Positions 1-12,299 of a stretch of DNA of 64,000 bases are shown here, one piece after another (positions within the stretch are counted from its first letter, which is position 1; each line of letters begins with the position of its first letter). The DNA is from Diphasiastrum complanatum (taxonomy: Eukaryota; Streptophyta; Lycopodiopsida; Lycopodiales; Lycopodiaceae). Where the stretch lies: assembly GCA_029204225.1 (NCBI GenBank), contig CM055108.1, positions 23,966,749 through 24,030,748 of the forward strand. The letters are read 5' to 3'. The notes below the pieces were generated by a model that had not been told where the DNA came from, ran no database searches, and saw nothing but the letters and a program-made list of their open reading frames with translations. The translations under genes were made by a program, and so were the position numbers.

Positions 1-500
1 CTTCCTTTTTTAAGCACGGTTGCCCAAGACATGGTTTGCTCTTTTTGTTGTTCGATCTGTCTTCTTTGAATTTAGACAATTTCGGTGTGGCGAGAATCGG
101 TTGTGCCCATAGTTCTTGTCTCAGCATGCCGACTTCTGTTTGAAGCTTTGTATTGGCTCTCAAAGATGGGGGACTTCCACCTTCACTGTGTTTAGCTCTA
201 TTTGTAATCTTTGAAAGTTCTGCAACAATGCATTGATGCTGGCTGCAATGTACGATTCAATTGCCTTTATAGGTGTGTAAAGGTCTTGTGAAAAAGGGTA
301 GCTAAGATTAGAGGTAGGTAGTTGATTGGAATAGGAGGGGTCATTGATAGGAAAAGGAGTAGGACAAGAGGGAGTAGAGGGTTTGGAGGGGGATAGGGGC
401 TACGCAACAGCAGTAGCAGGAGGCTGCTACTGCTGCGCAACAACAACACCATCTTGCTTGGCAGTAGCAGGTACGACCTGCTATTGTGCACCAGGTACCA
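1..500 (-). pseudogene. Gln/Pro-rich gag-like fragment, unidentified
   Basis: On the minus strand one frame reads as low-complexity protein: a Gln/Ala-rich segment (about 490-400), then a Ser/Pro/Thr-rich segment, then a helical-looking stretch (about 300-190) with the motif IESYIAASINALLQNFQRL. There are a few in-frame stops, so it is not an intact gene. The composition resembles the N-terminal part of a retroelement gag or LINE ORF1, but no diagnostic zinc knuckle is visible. It lies downstream of the 3' tail of the LINE at 690-2411 and is probably a separate element. Function not recognised. Confidence 0.3.
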
Positions 501-628
501 CAACCTGGGGGGGTTGAGGGTGTGTGGAGGCGGCAGCAGGGGATGGAGATGGAGGTGGAGAGAGGGGAAGAGCATGGGCTCCCCCTTTTCTTGCTTTTCA
601 CCATGGAGAGGGAGGAGTGTTGGAGCAC

Positions 629-631
<3 letters not shown>

Positions 632-682
<51 letters not shown>

Positions 683-690
683 AGAGAGAG
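632..690. repeat. (GA)n microsatellite at a LINE 3' end
   Basis: Almost uninterrupted GA dinucleotides with two GC interruptions. It directly abuts the 3' end of the minus-strand LINE, which ends ...AATAAAGCTCTCTC when read on its own strand, so the tract is the LINE tail. Confidence 0.9.
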
Positions 691-885
691 CTTTATTAAT
701 CTCTTTTCCATGCCAAAAGGCATATAAGACGAAGAGGTGTGGTATCAGTGGGAGTGCTTAAAATGTCTCCGAAAACAGTAAAGAAAGTACATGTTTATAA
801 ACTACCAAGTAATCAAATTGAACTTAACTATGCTTTGAAATGTGAAATGTAATGTACAAAAACATGTGCGATATAACTGATAGTC

Positions 886-1742
886 TTAAAAACATAGTAT
901 AGAAATGATGTAATGCAAGCTGTTACAGGAGGTAGAGTAGGGGTGCGGTGCTTTCGTTGTCTGGAAGATTGTCGATGGGATGTGGCTAACATAGATCCTG
1001 TCGCAGAAGTAGCATGTCTCTTTGATCATGAGTGCAACACAATGTGGATCCTCATATGCTATAGTCGACCGCAGAGTGACTGGTGCATCTCGAAAAAGAC
1101 AGTGATATCTCCCTCGGATCTCATAGTATACTGGACATCTGAATAAGAAGTGCTCCTCAGACTCTATCTCAGATAGTGGGCACATTGGGCAAATCCGCTC
1201 CTCCCATGGGGTACTCTGAAAACACCCAATCTCAATCACAAGCTGATGTAATGAGACTCTGAACTGACCGAGTATGAACCTCAGACCATGCGATAATCCT
1301 AAATCCAGATAGTGTGGTAGAACTGGGAACCCTATTGTATCCAATTCCAACAAGTGTCTCCGATAGTAGTCGGGTTTTTTTGACCTTGAGATGGCCCTGC
1401 CACACTCGACTCAAAATATGCTCTGTATAGGAACCGTCTGATGTAGTCGTGGGTGCCAAATGGAAGGTCCATGATAGACATGCCAAGTGTGTCAAGTAAA
1501 CGAGAAGGCTGAGAAAACCATGATATCTGGAAGCCATGACTATGAAGATGCTGAGATGAGGTAAGTGCCGCTTGTGTATACCTTTTCTCATCCAATGGGA
1601 ATAATTTGACTCTCTGAATATACGTGATAAGCTGAAAAGTGCCATCAAGTTCAATGGGTGGAACTACTAACTCAGCCATAATGATATGATGTGGAACGAA
1701 AGGCTTAGCCCGTATCATATGTGATAGCATAAGGATCTGCAA
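886..1742 (-). pseudogene. LINE ORF2 C-terminal region with zinc-binding segment
   Basis: Downstream of the RT the frame continues as a linker (WFSQPSRLLDTL, PTTIGDTCWN) and then CPMCPLSEIESEEHFLFRC with VYYEIRGRY. The C-x2-C...H-x5-C spacing is the zinc-binding C-terminus common in LINE ORF2 proteins. Two frames must be joined around 1330-1240. The same signature recurs at 30150-30560, so this is a family feature. Confidence 0.7.
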
Positions 1743-1993
1743 GCTTGAGATACTGGCCCAATCAGATGAAGAGAGACATGTACACCATGCGTCTGTTGCA
1801 TATAGTGTGGTAGGGGTAACAAGAGTATCAAATAGTCGACACTTACTCAGGGCATCCCGAATAAATCTCCGAAAGCAGAACCTATCTAGCTATATAGTAA
1901 GTGTAGGATGATACAACCTCCAGTGGCTGTCTGTCAAATATAAGCTCTTGTCGCTGCATGAATGCCCTAGATGTATTGAAGACCATACATAAC

Positions 1994-2400
1994 CTAGGTC
2001 TTCGCAGTGTTAACCCTCAAACCCCATTTGGTACAAAAGGCATGAAGACTGTCTAATTGTCTCTGTAAGCCTTCTCCAGTCATAGAAACCAGAGCCACAT
2101 CATCCGCATAAAGAAGGATGGCAATCAAAATGTCACCAAGCCTGCAACCTGTACCACCGCATTGCTTAATGACTCTCTCAAGCTCATCAATATACAATCC
2201 GTGGGGGAGAGGGAGCAACCTTGCTTCACCCCAATGGTGCTCCATATCTGGTCTAAGATGCTGATATCACTCCGAAAGCAACCCAGGACTCGCTCATAAA
2301 GTGCTATCATTGCCGAGACGGTATCAGTGGAGAAGCCAAGGTCTCATAACCTCTGGATGAGAAGGGAACGTGGGATAGAATCAAAGGCCTTCTGGAAGTT
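1994..2400 (-). pseudogene. LINE reverse transcriptase fragment
   Basis: The palm of a LINE-type reverse transcriptase is visible in two adjacent frames. One holds GVKQGCSLSPT (domain with the substrate-binding Gly-Gln). The other holds LYIDELE and the catalytic box LLYADDVALVS, followed by QRQLDSLHAFCTKWGLRVN, a well-conserved post-catalytic helix of plant and animal LINEs. A frameshift near 2245 separates them. Upstream the fingers are lost at the (GA)n border. The enzyme normally copies element RNA at a nicked chromosomal target; this copy is dead. Confidence 0.85.
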
Positions 2401-2409
2401 CACAAAACA

Positions 2410-2411
<2 letters not shown>

Positions 2412-2475
<64 letters not shown>
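2412..2475. repeat. (GA)n microsatellite
   Basis: Pure GA repeat at the 5' truncation point of LINE copy 1. Confidence 0.9.
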
Positions 2476-2480
<5 letters not shown>

Positions 2481-2499
2481 GATATTTTTTCTTTTGCAG

Positions 2500-2600
2500 T
2501 TAAATTACCTGATCTACTTGCGTATACGAACATGGAAGAGGAGGCTCTAAATGTACTGCAACAAAAATTGGCAGACTTTCTTCGGTATTTCTCTCTTTGA
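2500..2600 (+). CDS. Candidate terminal exon of an unidentified host gene
   Basis: A polypyrimidine tract and acceptor (TTTTTTCTTTTGCAG) at 2485-2499 are followed by an open frame that ends in TGA at 2598-2600. It encodes about 32 residues including MEEEALNVLQQKLADFLRY, amphipathic and protein-like. If real, it is the last exon of a plus-strand gene whose other exons lie left of the window, with LINE copy 1 in its preceding intron. I do not recognise the family. The minus strand is also open here (2500-2769), so the call is tentative. Confidence 0.3.
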
Positions 2601-3151
2601 CACTATGTAAACTCAGGAGAATGTGCTTCGGTTTCTCAGTTCTGGTTTGCATGCTTGACAAATCGAAGTCGAAAGTTTTTCCTTCTTCAGTATTGAATGT
2701 TTGTTGTTTGGCAATTTCAAAAGTCGCTGCTGTTGGTTTTGAATGCCAAAACTCATGCCAGTGATCCACTATTGTATTTTAGATGTCAGAAAAAGGACAT
2801 TTCTGTGCTACTATTGAAGCTATGACCATCCAGCTTCAGCACTAATTGTGGATATAGATCTACTCTCCACAGATCCTTATTAGGTAGTTCAGGAGTGTTA
2901 AGCTTGTTAAAAGTGAGAATTCCAGTTTGCTTAAACTCTGCATTTTAAACCTATTTGAACACGTCACCAGCAAATCTTTATGAGTTTGGGGGATAATATT
3001 TCTGTAAGTCATCCATTAAATGAAACATTCCACTTTGGTAGGTGCTAGAAGGAATTATGTTTCATCATTTCAGAAGAAGGGATTATGTGACATCAATCCA
3101 AAACGAAGGGACTATGTGGCATCTTATCAGTGAGTGTATGTCTTAGTTGCC

Positions 3152-3197
3152 CGTTCCGGAACGGAACGCGTTCTGGAACGCGTTCCGTTCCGGAACG
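3152..3197. repeat. Perfect 22-bp inverted repeat with 2-nt spacer
   Basis: The arms 3152-3173 and 3176-3197 are exact reverse complements separated by TG. The arms are built of GTTCCGGAACG-type units and contain TTCCGGAA, which matches the TTCnnGAA heat-shock-element core. It is followed by an A-rich run. Confidence 0.9.
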
Positions 3198-3974
3198 GAA
3201 TCCTCAAAAAAAAAAAAACGCGAAGGAAAAAAAAATTATATCCTGAGAGTTGATATCTAAAGAAGCTCTGGTCAAGCCGTAGCAGGATGAACAACAAAAT
3301 AATAGAAGATCCAAGTGTATAAAGTCTATTATGATTTTTATGCTCTTTATTATGGAAGGTCTTTGCTACTTTTAATTTGACAGCTTCATCTTATGATCTA
3401 TGGCCGTTTGTAAAAAACAAAAAGTCGTGCTACTTTTAACTATCAAGGTCATCCACAAATGTACAGAATTTGTGAAGCCTAACCCTTCGAGAATTCTGTC
3501 TCCTTCGAAGGGGGCGGAGAACGAGGAGTTATTGAAACACGACTTTCTTTCCAACTGAAGAGAAGAGAAAACGCTTTCTTCTCTAACAACCATATGCCAG
3601 AGTTTATAATAGCTTAAATGTTAACATCTTCAGGATGGACTGAAGCTTTGTGTTTTCGGATGGGAGCAGACGAGATCAGGATGAGAATAACAGCCATCTC
3701 TGATTATATTGCATGCATTCCATTTCTGGGTGGAAGAGCTACGTCAGCCATCAGCAAGTGTTCATTGCGAAAATTTACAGCCCATTGCTAATTTCATGTG
3801 TAAGAGCAATTGATATTTTTGCTCAGTTTTGATGCATGTAGGCGCACTTTCCCTGCTTGATACCTTGCTTGCTATCTGTGAAATGCAGAAGTCGGGGGCC
3901 AGCAGGGTCATATATCAATTTTTTTTTAATTACACTAACTCGTTCCGACCCAGTACGTTCCGGAATGCACTGTA

Positions 3975-4000
3975 CGTTCCGACCCAAAAGGGTCGGAACG
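3975..4000. repeat. 11-bp stem hairpin of the GTTCCG family
   Basis: CGTTCCGACCC, an AAAA loop, then GGGTCGGAACG form a perfect stem. Two more CGTTCC units lie just upstream (3942-3963). It shares the GTTCC/GGAAC unit with the palindrome 780 bp to the left. Confidence 0.8.
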
Positions 4001-7000
4001 GGATTCTAAGGTGTATGTATAGCCTTTATGTCCACCAGATGAAATGCAGCTGTATTTTAGAAAATCACACTGATTCACGTATGGGAAGCAAACTTCAGGG
4101 GTGCATTCCTTCAAAGTAGACAATTTTGGAGATACTTCATAAAAAACAATCGTTTAAAGTTCTTTGAAGTATTAGGATGGAACTGTACACACTCCAACTC
4201 ATGGTGCTCTTTGATTGTCTCTAGGTCTGGGTTCCAAGTGGAAGAGCACAATTTAAGCAGCATTTTTCAAATGACATACCAGTAGTCTCTAGGAGTATGC
4301 TCAACTTTAATGTAGGCACACATGGAAATAGAAGATAAAAGGAAAAATTGAATGTACTTGGTTGTCTTGCATAATAGAATCAGTCTTCATTCAGCAGCCC
4401 TGACATTAGCTTTCATTACACTACACTTTGACTGTGCATATCGTACAAACTACAAACCTTGTATGGTCCTCGCTATGCAGCTCTTAAAGGACAATCTAAA
4501 TGTTTGTAAGAGCTCACCAATGAGGTGAGCTGCGTGACTGGCTTTCACAGCTTTATTACAATATGGAAATATCAGAGGATAAAAATAACTATTATGCATC
4601 ACAATGTATAATATTTTAAGTGGCTTATGATTGCTGTTAGTGCACCCAAAGGCGATTTCCCCAGCATGCGAGACTTGAAAATGCACTTTACCATACAGAA
4701 CCGTGCTTATATAGATAGAAGTATGCAAGATAATGCTTCGTTTGAAATTCCAGCCATAGTGATGTGTTACATTTCAGTATTTAAGGAGATGCCTTGATAG
4801 TCTTTGACCCTGATTGAAAGCTTTTAGTAATACATAGCTGACAAGAGAATACTTTTCAAAGATTGTTTCATGTATTAAACTTTTCAAATATATTGAGTAA
4901 GCTATCTTGTGCGCAATCATAAATTTGATAAAGATATTGTCTTTGCTGGTGCAATGCTACTCTTGTCATAAAGATAATCAAACTTTCAGATGTGATGTAA
5001 ATAGTTCTCGGAAATTTTGCACGGATTGAAATTGCAATTAATAGCTGAGAGGTTTAGAAACTTTTTTCCTTGAAGAATTTGGTTATCAGTTTTTTAATAA
5101 TTCATAAAGTCAATTTTTTATAGATGATTAAGTTTTTGGTCTGCAGATTTTTACAGAAAAATCAAAGCAGCTTCTTTGTCTCAAGCTATGATGGGCCACA
5201 GGTGGAGATTCATAGCAAAGCACAGAAAAAATAGGGAAGAATATCTGAATAGATCGTTCTTTGAGTTGAAATGAGTCGAGCACTATTGAGTGTGGTTGCT
5301 CTTAAGTAGTAGTTTTCCAACATGTGTTTGTTTCTCCATGTGTTGCCTTCTGTTGTGACTAACCAAAATTCTCAAGAAATGGTGCGCTAGATCCATGTGT
5401 AGAGGCCCTTTTGAGGTCCAATTGATATCCCTGGCTAGCAATCAGATTGTCTCAAAGTGAAGTTAGAGTGACCAGTATGGGTACTGCACAACTTTGACAA
5501 TAGGTCATCATCACAATTATAGTCATCACCAAAGCTGTTCTCTTTGGATTCCAAACTTGCACGTTTACTATAAAGTATAAACGCAGGTTCAAGCTTGTTG
5601 CAAACTTCAACAAATGGATAACGAAGTGGGTACATATTGTGACTTACAATGTTATATGTATGGAATTTCAATACTGTGCAATGTGTTTGTTTCAACTTGA
5701 TGCCTATTTTGAAGCTAACATGTTATAAAACCACTATGAGAATTAATTTACTCTAGGCTTTTTTCCATCAAATGTTTGCAATTGTTTTCACTTTTGATCA
5801 AACTTCGCAGATGTGTCTGCAAACTTCAAACTTTTGAATCCTGCAAACATTTACTAGCACCTACACTTGCAATACAGAGTGTCTTTCTTCTAAATAAGGG
5901 CTAGTGCGTGTATGCAAGAAAAGGTGTTATTTGTTGTTTGTGTGGACCTTGATTAAGTACTTGTAAGATGGTCATGTGGGGACTTGAATGCTAGAGAGAG
6001 TGCATTGAGAGTGGGCCTTTGTGAAAGTGTGTTTGAAGACCTATTTGCGAGTAGGTACATCAGGGAAGTTTTGAGTAGCCCCTTGATATATCACAAATTT
6101 TGTAGTGAAAGACGATTATTTCCTTGACATATGCTTTTTCTAATGTGTTGAGTGACTTAATTTTTTATCACAATAAGCTGATGTTTAATATGGTTGGATT
6201 GAATGATTTTGGGCACTCTTAGATGTCACTGGGTTGCATTTTCTTTCTTTAAAGTGTATGCTATTGAGCAAAGTGAGTGGATAATTGTTTGCCAATGGAG
6301 GTGCCTTTGATGAGAACATTAGTTACTCCTAGACGTCACTTTATTACGATGCTTGGAGGCTTTTCAACGAGATAGTGTACTTTTTTAGAGTTTCACATGA
6401 ACTTGGTGTGGAAAGAAGGTTGTTTTGATTTTGTGAATGCTAATGAGTTAATTGAATATGTTTTTCATGTAGTTAATGAGTTTTGTATTGATTTACAATA
6501 CAATTGAGTGTAGACTAAACCATGATAGTGAGAAACTTACAAGAGTGTAGATGTTTATTTTGTTGATGTCCTAGAAAAGGAAGGTAAATATCTAGAAGAA
6601 AAAGTAGTTTAAACCTTTGATGTTCTCTAGTGTGATGATGGGCCATTCAATATGTAAATGACAAGTGAAATTGTGGCAATAGTTATTCATGATGTGATTA
6701 TGACTCTTTACAAGTATGATTTCTTGCTTGGAGATTTTATAATTGTGTTCTTGAGCAATGCAGGTTAGGGATACGTCATGAATATAATGGATGCTTGTTG
6801 AAAATATCTTAGAGAGAAATCATGTGAAGTGTTTGAATTTTCTTAACAACAAATAATAACAAAGATATGATGTTGAGATATTTTGATTGTTGCACTTGAA
6901 GAGCTAGCATTCGTAGTTGTTGAACAAAAAAAAGAAGCTAGACTTGGATTGCTTTCCAAGTGAAGTTGGTTTGGTGGTTGATATATACATGAGCAGATTT

Positions 7001-7334
7001 TATTGTGCTATGAAGTTGAAAATAAATGCAAGTGCCGTAACATAAAGCTGAGACCAATAGGTTGACTTTTCAACTTAATATAGAGGTAGGGGCATTGTGT
7101 GGAACATTGTGAGATTGCGACCACCTACTCCATGAGAGGACGTGACAAATTTCCTATGGTGGATTTATTCTATGATCATTAGATGATCCTACTATCTCCA
7201 AATACATGATGAGAGGCATTGCAGCTTGTGATTCATCTTGTAGAACCCCCACATGAACTCTTCGTTGACTTGTCATCAAAATGATGATATTTTGTTTTCA
7301 TGTCTTATATTCCTTCGAGTTTTTATGCTTCATA

Positions 7335-7347
7335 GGGGGGGGGGGGG
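7335..7347. repeat. Poly-G run
   Basis: Thirteen G residues followed by TAATGTAAAATTTG. The purine-rich run could be the polypurine tract of an old plus-strand LTR element, with the LTR to its right, but no paired LTR was found. Confidence 0.6.
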
Positions 7348-7640
7348 TAATGTAAAATTTGTTGGGTTTATTTATGAGTAGTTGTGGGTTTTCATCATTG
7401 AGGTACGAGTGCATTAGTCACATAAGTGGTCACAAAGGTGCTTGTTGACATAGGAGCAGGCTATAGATTGCATTCATCACATGTCTACATAGTCACTTTT
7501 GTGAGATTTTAATCTGAAAAAGCAAGCACTTGCTCACTTCGCTTACCACTTTTCGTGTTGGAACGACTCCTACAAGTGCAAGGTGCATTAATTCAAGTGG
7601 TAGCTAATCGCGAGTACTTAAAGTGTTGATGGAGGTTTGA

Positions 7641-7797
7641 TGTTGTTGTGTAGATGTTTTACATTAAGTTAGTTGAGGATTTCAATTTTTGAGCAGTTGG
7701 TAGAGGTTCTTCATTAAGATTTGTTGTTGTTGGATAGAGGTTTTACATTTAGTTGAGGACTTCAATTTCTGAGCAGTTGGTAGAGGTTCTTCATTTG
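7641..7797. repeat. Imperfect tandem duplication, about 76-80 bp unit
   Basis: Two adjacent copies share TTGAGCAGTTGGTAGAGG-like sequence, ATTTCAAT and GTTTTACATT; they start near 7641 and 7721. No coding function is evident. Confidence 0.75.
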
Positions 7798-8681
7798 TGT
7801 GTCACGTGTTGTGGTTGGTCAATCGAGAGGGTTGCACACTTGACCTTATCTACAAATTTTTGAATTGGATTGGTGAGGCTTGTAGAGACTCCTCGATAAG
7901 CAGAGGCATGATCATTTGTTTTTCTTGCATTCATGTAGCTTGTTCATGAGTCGACTTTTGGATTGTTGCTTTGCTTGGTTATACCATGACACCAAACTAA
8001 TTGTTGTGTGCGCATGATAACATAACATATTCATGTTGCCGATCTTTTTCACCCTCTATGGGCAATAGATCAGACACACATCAATTAGGAGGTGCCCACT
8101 TTTTTCACTTTGAATGGGCAATAGATCACATGTAGATTGGGAGATACTTGTTGGCTAGGTTGAGTAACGACCACTATTTATTCTTGGCATGGGCCCTTGC
8201 AGTAGTAGATTGAATGGAAGCTTGGACTCCGAGCATATTCAGGATGTGATTGTTAAAAGAAGATATGGTCCATGAGAGCTTTTGTTAGGCTAACTCCATG
8301 GTGGGGTATGATTGAGCTAGCCTACAAGCACATTCAGAGCACATGGTTTTTTTTTTCTAAAGATTTAGTAGACCTTCATTGTGGTAGTGAGCAGGTGGTG
8401 CTTTGTTCTCCTAATGTAAGGCTTGTGTGACACATGCAGTAGGATAACCATCCAATATAGGTGGTGATCAATTATTGTCTATCAATCAAATATTTAGAGA
8501 GTGTGGTCGCAATCTCTTCATGGGTTCTTACTAGATACATTTTTTTAATAGAATTTGTGATACAAATTCTAGATGAAGATACTAGTCCTACTAGCACTCA
8601 CACAAAACCAAGCATAGAGAGAATTCCATTCAATTCAACGAGCTAGAGCAATTGCTCGGATACATTTTTTGAATAGAGGAG

Positions 8682-9344
8682 TGTTGAAAGTACAGTACAC
8701 ATGACCATAAATGAACCTACATAAGGCTCCAAGAGTGATTGATTGATTGACACACCTATCCAATTCAAAACTAGTCACCAAATCTTGATCTAGATTAGCA
8801 AACTAGGATCGTACAACCAAAAGCAATCAATTAGAATGATCAAAATGGAAATCCGATTCCACACACGTGTGGTACAGCCTAATATCAGAGAATTATAGTA
8901 ATCAAGTTTTGATTGCAATACAAACACAAAAACACAAGACAAATAGTGAAGAAGCTCAAGATTGCCAATATGCTCTCAAAAATTCTAAGGCATCTCTATG
9001 AGAGATGGATTGTATATACAAAAAGCTCTTCCCCACCTCACGTTAGGTGAAAATCCAGCATGTAATAAGGAAGATGATTGACCATTTTTGCCCTAATTTG
9101 TCAATCTTACCTAACCCTAGAGTTTTGCCAAGTTGGTGGCTAGGTTGGTTATCCACCTCCATGATTCAAGGAATTTGGCCCTATAATTTAGGAATTATGA
9201 CCAAACAAGCCTAACTAACCCTATGAATGAGATTTTAATACTTTGACCTCACCTCACGCGTGCCAACAACGATTCACAAGTGTGGGACCCACCTATGTAC
9301 AATTTACATGGTTTTGATCAAGCGAGATTTGCCAATTTCTCACA
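8682..9344 (-). mobile_element. Copia 3' LTR (minus orientation), 663 bp
   Basis: Read on the minus strand the segment begins TGTGAGAAATTGGC at 9344 and ends ...CTTTCAACA at 8682, with TG...CA termini. A polypurine tract (TAAATTTGAGGAG, 9357-9345) is immediately upstream, which makes this a 3' LTR. Its U5-side half is closely related, in reverse complement, to 18345-18683, where a tRNA primer site follows. Confidence 0.75.
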
Positions 9345-9640
9345 CTCCTCAAATTTAGCTTGATCTATCTACAAATCTCTTTGCTTGATGAATGAATACT
9401 TTAGAAGTGTCTTAAAAAATCCAGCTACAAACAAGGAACTTTTGAGACTCCAATAGAGAATGATGTGCATGAACGACCTTTCAGCACCTCTTAAAGGATC
9501 CCTTACAAGATGTTCCATAAATGTGTCTATATACATGTAGCACACTTCAAAACTATACATCATGCCAAGCTATGAATTCCAAGGCATTTTGTGCACTTGA
9601 TGGTACATCAATTAAGCTATTAAGTGCATAAATAATGTTG
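9345..9640 (-). pseudogene. Degenerate copia RNase H tail and polypurine tract
   Basis: Just inside the 3' LTR the minus strand shows a decayed RNase H end (FFKTLLKYSFIKQRDL, comparable to the usual DxxTKxL...F stretch that closes copia polyproteins). Stops and frameshifts are frequent. The polypurine tract occupies 9345-9357. Further in, to about 10230, no clear domain is visible. Confidence 0.45.
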
Positions 9641-10229
9641 CCAAAGACAACTTGCCTTGCTTGATTCACATAATTGAGCCTTGATGGCTCCAAATTGTTA
9701 CTCAAGGTTTTTCTTGGAATCCTTAGGTCTTGAGTTTCTCCTCCACTTGAGTTGACTCCAAACCATCAATGATTTCTATAAGGTGTTGATCCATGCATGC
9801 TTCTTCAAGTTTGCAAGTTTTTCATTCATGAAAGACCATATTTCCACCATTGACAACTTCTTTGGTGGAATACATGTAGACTTTACAATTTCTACTTGAA
9901 GAGCAACAAACTACCATTACTCCTATCATTGAAGTAAGATTTTCTTTGGTACTTACATTGGAATGATCATGCACAAAGCATGTGGACACAAGAGTTTCAA
10001 AATAAATAATGTTTTATCTTTTATGACACTATTCAAACTATTACAAAAATAGTTATCCAATGAATTTGCTTTATCAACTTCATTGTCTTGTAATATCTAC
10101 ATAAAGTACTAAAAATCATCAATCTTAAAGATAAGAGGCAAGTCACTTCATGTCTACTAATACTATCCAATAAGGATTCAAAGATAGTAGACTCTACAAT
10201 GCTCTTCACCCTTGCAAGGTGCACACTTT

Positions 10230-10440
10230 AATGGAAAAATTGCATTCAATCTGATGACTTGGCCTTTGTCTTTGAGGTACTCCTTGGAGCTCTTGGGTTA
10301 TGAGGTTGATCCTCAAAATATTCTTCTCTTTGATGCTCCTCCTCAATCTTTGCAAGCTTTTTGTTACCAAGATTGTAAGTTGCATTCTCAATGGCAACAC
10401 AAGCATCCAATTTAAACAAGCTTCCATGTTTAAATTATGT
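10230..10440 (-). other. Coding-like segment, unknown
   Basis: One minus-strand frame reads charged, helix-like protein (KKLAKIEEEHQREEYFEDQP, then a basic Ser/Thr/Lys stretch) next to the LTR at 10441. It could be the residue of a gag or of a host exon. There is no recognisable domain and stops follow shortly. Confidence 0.25.
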
Positions 10441-11006
10441 TGAAAATGCAGCAAAATGACTCTAATAACTGTTAGAAATGATGGAGGAAGCACCTTGAAT
10501 GGATCCAATTGAGATCCTATAGCAAAAACACCAACCAATTTAGTGTTTCCTAGCTTCACCTTGGCTTGAACTCCACTTCTAGGCTCAAATTCATGCCATA
10601 TCCTTCACACGTGTGAAAGTATGGACTGACACAGGCAGAGTACAGTACCTGAACTTGCGAATCAATCTCACAATTGCAAAGTACTCAACACAAATAGCAA
10701 ATATCAAGCCTTATAGATCACTTACAACATTGGTAGATGGAAAATCTCATTTTTACTCATAATTTGATGGACAAACCATCACATATTTATACATTAGTAG
10801 CTCGGTTGGGTCCTATTTTCTCTCTACCCTATCTAAGCACTTTTTGGCCTTATTTCAGAGGTGCCATTACAATGTAGGATGTAGAATAAGACTTTAGAAA
10901 AGCATTCTATGCTATTTGGCACATGTGGCATCCAATTACATGGCCATATTGCCAATTACAATACATATGACCAAAATTTGTCCAAACTAGCTTGTGAATT
11001 TTAACA
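10441..11006 (-). repeat. 3' LTR of copia A
   Basis: On the minus strand it runs from TGTTAAAATTC (11006) to ...TTTTCA (10441), 566 bp. It is preceded by the polypurine tract GTGAGGAAGAG (11017-11007). TATGT at 10436-10440 is the expected outer target duplication, but its partner is lost. Confidence 0.8.
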
Positions 11007-11029
11007 CTCTTCCTCACAACTAGTTTGGA

Positions 11030-12299
11030 TCTAACATAGATCTACTAATCACTCCAGGAGAGGTTCTTAACTTTATGAATGCTGCTCTTTGAAGAGGTCT
11101 AGTGAATACATCCACACATTCACTGATACATGTTCCAAAGAGAACTCCTTTGCTTGAATCTTTTCCCTCACAAAGTGATGACAAATCTCTATGTGTTTGG
11201 ATCTTGCATGGAAGATTGGATTTGATGCAAGATGTTGAGCTGAAATGTTGTCATTATGGATGATTGGTACATCATTTGGATCCATGATATTTAGCTCCAC
11301 CAATAGAACATCTAGATCTACCATCTTGAACTCTAATGAAAGATCGATCTTGACTTTCTTGATTCCAACAATACTATCACCACTAAGGATGATGTCATCA
11401 ACATAGATTAACAAGAGTACAATATCATAATCATCAAACTTAAGATATAAGCTAGGATCATATTCACTTTAAGAGAAACCAAGTGAAATAAGATAATCAT
11501 GTAGTCTTGAATTCCAAGACCTAGAGGCTTGCTTCAAGCCATAGATGCTCCTTTGTAGATGACATACCTTGTTCTCCAACCCGATCTTGATGAATCCTTG
11601 GGGCTGCTCCATGAAGATGTCTTCTTCCAAAAAACCATTAAGAAATGCATTTGACACATCCATTTGGCAAAGCATCCATTCAAAATGAGAGGCAAGAGCA
11701 AGAATTAACCTTATTGTGACCATCTTGGCCACGGGTGCAAAGGTCTCCACATAATGTATGCCCTCCACTTGGGCATATCCCTTGGCGACTAACCTTGCAT
11801 TGTGTTTGCTTATGCTTCCATATGAATTTAACTTGAGTTTGAACACGAATTTACATCCTATCACATTCTTAGAAGATCTATCAACAAGGATCCAAGTACC
11901 ATTATTCATCAAAGAATTATACTCATCTAGCATAGCTTGGTACCATTCTTTTGAACTCAAAGCATCTTCTATTGAAGGTTCATCAAAACTTGACATAAGA
12001 GCAAAAGAAGTGGACGGATTAACCTCGACTTGCTACCCCTTGCTTTGATATGTGAGCCTTGTTGGCTCCATTCTTACCCTTTATGATCTTCTAGGTCTGG
12101 TATGTTGACTTGGTTCAAGATCCTCCTCAAAATCAAGATCATCTTGATTCTCGGCCACTAACCTCTTGATTGTTGAGATGGTTGAGCCATCATCAAGCCT
12201 GTGCATCTTGTATTCATCAAAGATTACATCTCTAGACACCACAAACCTATCTAAGGATGGAATATATACCTTGTATCCCTTACTTGAGTTGGATCTGAT

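Larger units (their letters stand above)
690..2411 (-). mobile_element. 5'-truncated LINE (non-LTR retrotransposon), copy 1
   Basis: A non-LTR retrotransposon reads right to left. It starts within the reverse transcriptase next to a (GA)n tract at 2412-2475 and ends at a (GA)n tract at 632-690. Between are the RT core, the post-RT region (PLEVVSSYTY near 1900), a long linker and a C-terminal Cys/His segment (CPMCPLSEIESEEHFLFRC). A polyadenylation hexamer AATAAA sits just before the tail. Several frameshifts make it non-functional. Two further copies with the same C-terminal signature are at 30000-30640 (minus) and 59140-60750 (plus). Confidence 0.8.
2601..7300. other. Unassigned region without a supported gene
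   Basis: Apart from the palindromes near 3152-3197 and 3975-4000, I see no conserved motif. Open frames are short and unlike known families. Around 6550-6950 the plus strand has a few coding-like stretches broken by stops, possibly an old retroelement, but with no identifiable domain. Confidence 0.5.
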
